Origin: Leptolyngbya cf. ectocarpi LEGE 11479
GTDB lineage: Bacteria; Cyanobacteriota; Cyanobacteriia; Phormidesmidales; Phormidesmidaceae
Direction: 5' to 3'
Assembly (NCBI RefSeq): GCF_015207065.1
Contig: NZ_JADEXP010000025.1
Span: 1-33,892, forward strand
DNA length: 33,892 nucleotides
The translations under genes and the position numbers were made by a program. Below are positions 31,501 to 33,892 of this stretch, one piece after another (the stretch's first letter is position 1; every line of letters starts with the position of its first letter). The notes under the pieces are model-generated. The model was not told where the DNA came from. It worked only from the letters and a program-made list of their open reading frames with translations, and searched no databases.

Positions 31501-33892
31501 TTAAGGGCAAACAATGGCGTTGGTAAAATCACCGCTGCCTGCGGGGTCAGCCGGATCAAAGGTGCCTGTGTTGTTAGTGGTAACGTTAGCCAAGTCAACA
31601 ATCTCAAACTGGGCTGCATTGCCTGTATCGTTATTTAACACAAAGCCCGTATTGCCTGGGTTGTTTGACACGTTATCTGATAGCGTCAAACAAATCTCCG
31701 CATCCTCGCCTAAATAGATATATACGCCTGGGCCAAGATTGTCATTGATGTCGTTGCTATCTAAAGTGAGTGACACTACAGCATCATCATAAATTTCAAA
31801 AGAGATGCCACCTGATCCGTTATTTTCGACAATATTGTTAGAGACGTTAGCAGTGACAGCTGCATAGTCGTAAATTTCGACGTAAATTCCAAAGTCTGCA
31901 TTATCTGAAATTGTGTTGTCGCTAATAGTGACATCAACTACAGTATTATCTTCAATCTCCTCAAGATAAATGCCGTGGCCGTTATTGCCTGTAATAGTGT
32001 TGCCCGTAATCGTAACGTCAACTTCCGCATAGTCATTGATCCGGCCAAGCGCAACGCCCGCGTCATCGTTATCTTGAATGACGTTGTCACTGATAACAAT
32101 ATCTACAATCGCATATTCGCCAATTTCTTCAATGTAAAAGGCAGAATTGCCGTTGCCGCTAATGGTGTTGCCAGTTAAGCTAATCGTAGTGTCAGTATAA
32201 ATGCCTTCTTCAATAACAACTCCGTAGTCGCCATTATTGTTGATTGTGTTGTCGCTGATAGCTAAATTGACAATAGCATCGTCATCGAAATCGTCAAAGT
32301 AGATACCATTATCATCATTATTGCTAATGCTATTTGCAGAGATAATGATATCAACTTCGGCATTATCTTCAATGCTCTGAAAACGAACGCCATCGTCATT
32401 GTTATTGTCGATAGTGTTATCGCTAATGGTAATATCAACGACGGCATCATCACTAAAATCATTGAAGTAGATACCGTTGGAAGCATTGTTATCAATGGAG
32501 TTGCCAGCAATATTGACATTAACCATTGCATCGTTATAGATCTCATCAAAGAAGATGCCGTCATCGTTGTTGCCATCAATCAAGTTATCATTGATGGCTA
32601 TATCAACAACGGCATTCTCACGGATGTCACCAAAATAAATCCCCCGTCCATCATTATTATTAATACTGTTGTCGCTAATCATGACATCGACAACAGCATC
32701 ACCATAAATCTCATCAACATAGATACCAGAGCTGTCATTGCCACTAATGTCGTTATTCTGAATGGATAGACTGACATCGGCAGTGCCGTAAAGCTCGTCG
32801 ATATCAATACCGTTGTTACCATTATCCGTAATAATGTTATCGCTAATAGTGAGATCAACAACGGCATCGCTGCCAATATTATCAATGTCGATGCCATCAT
32901 CGGCAGCATTGGTGATTTGATTGCGGGTGATGGTGAACTGCAAATCTTCAGTCAGGTCTCCAATATCAATGCCATTGTCGGCGGTGCTGGTGATCAGGTT
33001 GTCAGTAATCACAACGGTTCCGGCCAGACCATCCAGACCCACAATGGCAGAATCTGTCACCCCTGTAATATCAAATCCAGAAATGACCGTATCATTCCCC
33101 AACGTTACCGTGTCACCGATCGTCGGGAAATTGCCACTGCCAGACCCTGGCAGTGCGATCGCACCAAACTGAGTCTCCACCACCTGCTCAGGCCCCACCG
33201 AGAGCACCTGCACCCCGTCCGGGATAGTAAAACTGCCCCCTGCATCGCCCGCCTGCACGTAAATAATATCGTCCGCATTGGCAATCCCCACCGTATTGGC
33301 AATCGTATCGCGGGGTGCTTCAAAGGTACCCCCGGCACCCGCCGCACCGCTAGCAGGGTCCACATGACGAAAGATGAAATCTTGCCCCGTCGCTGGGTTG
33401 ATCGCGATCAACGTCTCCAGACTATTATCAATCTGCTCTTCTACTAGGATGGTATTGGTTCGAGCAAGCGGCTCACCCGCCCTTGACCACAGACGGGCTA
33501 GCTGGCCCGCCGATTCAGCATCAGGCCGCCGGGCAGAGGCTCCTGGGCCAAAGAAAAAATTTGCTGAGAGAATAACGTTAGTGCCAAACACCTCATCATG
33601 CTGTGCCCCTAGACCAAAGCGCAGATCCTCACGGGGTCGATAGTCTAGAGATGCCCTCACCCCCAAGCTATCATCCTCGACCTGGCCACCCAGGTAGTAG
33701 AGACCACCGCGCCCCCACAGGGCACCCGATCCACAGCAATCAAAAATTTGCACTCCACCATCCAGCGAAACCGTCGTAATGGCTGCCTCAGACAGCTCGG
33801 TGATGGCTTGATCGACGACCAGATTTGTACCCGCAAATCGAGGGTTGCCCAATTGAGAACTCGACGACACAAATTGCTGGGTATACCCTACC
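31501..33892 (-). CDS. Barrel plus acidic beta-helix surface protein, 28-residue repeats (5' end missing)
   Basis: The minus-strand frame is open through the window edge (reading GYTQQFVSSSSQLGN upstream of 33870), so the start and signal peptide lie outside; about 797 residues are visible. The first ~115 visible residues are the end of an outer-membrane barrel (LWGRGGLYYLGGQVEDD, LRFGLGAQHDEVFGTN). Next comes the block shared with the paralogue at 19186-21702 (AINPATGQ, FTIPDGVQVLS, IALPGSGSG). Then follow about 16 coils of a parallel beta-helix with period 28 residues (84 nt), such as VVDITISDNTIDNNNDDG, rich in Asn and Asp. Strong acidity suggests calcium binding. The C-terminus is FTNAIVCP, with a likely Cys pair (EICLTL...IVCP), as in the paralogue. 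Confidence 0.85.
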   Translation of the reverse strand, partial: VGYTQQFVSSSSQLGNPRFAGTNLVVDQAITELSEAAITTVSLDGGVQIFDCCGSGALWGRGGLYYLGGQVEDDSLGVRASLDYRPREDLRFGLGAQHDEVFGTNVILSANFFFGPGASARRPDAESAGQLARLWSRAGEPLARTNTILVEEQIDNSLETLIAINPATGQDFIFRHVDPASGAAGAGGTFEAPRDTIANTVGIANADDIIYVQAGDAGGSFTIPDGVQVLSVGPEQVVETQFGAIALPGSGSGNFPTIGDTVTLGNDTVISGFDITGVTDSAIVGLDGLAGTVVITDNLITSTADNGIDIGDLTEDLQFTITRNQITNAADDGIDIDNIGSDAVVDLTISDNIITDNGNNGIDIDELYGTADVSLSIQNNDISGNDSSGIYVDEIYGDAVVDVMISDNSINNNDGRGIYFGDIRENAVVDIAINDNLIDGNNDDGIFFDEIYNDAMVNVNIAGNSIDNNASNGIYFNDFSDDAVVDITISDNTIDNNNDDGVRFQSIEDNAEVDIIISANSISNNDDNGIYFDDFDDDAIVNLAISDNTINNNGDYGVVIEEGIYTDTTISLTGNTISGNGNSAFYIEEIGEYAIVDIVISDNVIQDNDDAGVALGRINDYAEVDVTITGNTITGNNGHGIYLEEIEDNTVVDVTISDNTISDNADFGIYVEIYDYAAVTANVSNNIVENNGSGGISFEIYDDAVVSLTLDSNDINDNLGPGVYIYLGEDAEICLTLSDNVSNNPGNTGFVLNNDTGNAAQFEIVDLANVTTNNTGTFDPADPAGSGDFTNAIVCP

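Noticed and set aside
31750-33000. CRISPR-like regular repeats
   Set aside because: The 84-nt periodicity is in frame with a beta-helix coding sequence, with no constant direct repeat and variable spacer structure.
33135-33155. 9-bp inverted repeat CACTGCCAG/CTGGCAGTG
   Set aside because: Explained by the coded segment ALPGSGSG in the surface protein; too short to stand out.
4080-33162. At least 15 GCGATCGC octamers
   Set aside because: This is the common cyanobacterial HIP1 motif; it supports the taxonomic call but is not a discrete feature.
32917-33447. A 176-codon open frame antisense to the surface protein gene
   Set aside because: It lies within the coding strand of the barrel/beta-helix gene and has no family signature.

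Overview
The window looks like a chromosomal segment of a cyanobacterium, probably a filamentous or Leptolyngbya/Nodosilinea-like lineage. This rests on cyanobacteria-specific genes: orange carotenoid protein, fluorescence recovery protein, CrtW ketolase, a BicA-type bicarbonate transporter and a PATAN-domain regulator. At least 15 copies of the HIP1 octamer GCGATCGC support it. No rRNA, tRNA, CRISPR array, transposase or phage gene was seen. The species is inferred, not shown.

Layout. 1-4295 (minus): glycogen phosphorylase followed by a BicA-like SulP transporter that runs off the left edge. 4904-6190 (plus): soluble class III nucleotide cyclase, convergent with a membrane desaturase-family gene (6206-7195, minus). 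7196-7885: leader region with a decayed fragment of an ABC metal-transporter permease. 7886-9769: a beta-helix protein, convergent with a glycosyltransferase-like gene (9753-10769). 11083-17793 (minus): a pilus/phototaxis-type chemosensory operon in the order PATAN-REC regulator, double CheW, methyl-accepting protein with PilJ-like sensor, CheA-REC hybrid, and a CheB-type receiver without its methylesterase. 18174-22493: a transglutaminase-like protein, an inverse-autotransporter-like beta-barrel/beta-helix protein, and the proteasome-like Anbu protease. 22978-26863: a Rieske oxygenase, a roadblock-like protein, an unknown 370-aa protein and a small protein behind a highly structured leader. 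26944-29294 (minus): OCP, FRP and CrtW, a compact photoprotection module. 30024-33892 (minus): a small protein, a TIGR03032-like protein and a second barrel/beta-helix protein cut by the right edge.

How the genes fit together. CrtW makes the ketocarotenoid that OCP binds, OCP quenches the phycobilisome in strong light, and FRP resets it. glgP and bicA lie on one strand 69 bp apart, which would put glycogen breakdown and bicarbonate uptake in one transcript. The chemosensory genes probably steer type IV pili, given the PilJ-like receptor. The three beta-helix proteins point to an investment in surface or secreted repeat proteins.

The most interesting non-coding findings are: (i) a 92-bp MITE-like element with 7-bp target duplications, one copy sitting at the stop codon of the receptor gene, with two more copies and one possible deleted relative; (ii) a structured leader with a strong terminator and a second hairpin that masks the start codon region of a 79-aa protein; (iii) perfect long palindromes inside bicA and cheA coding sequence and between two chemosensory genes; (iv) a long hairpin ending in a T-run just before the unknown 370-aa gene.
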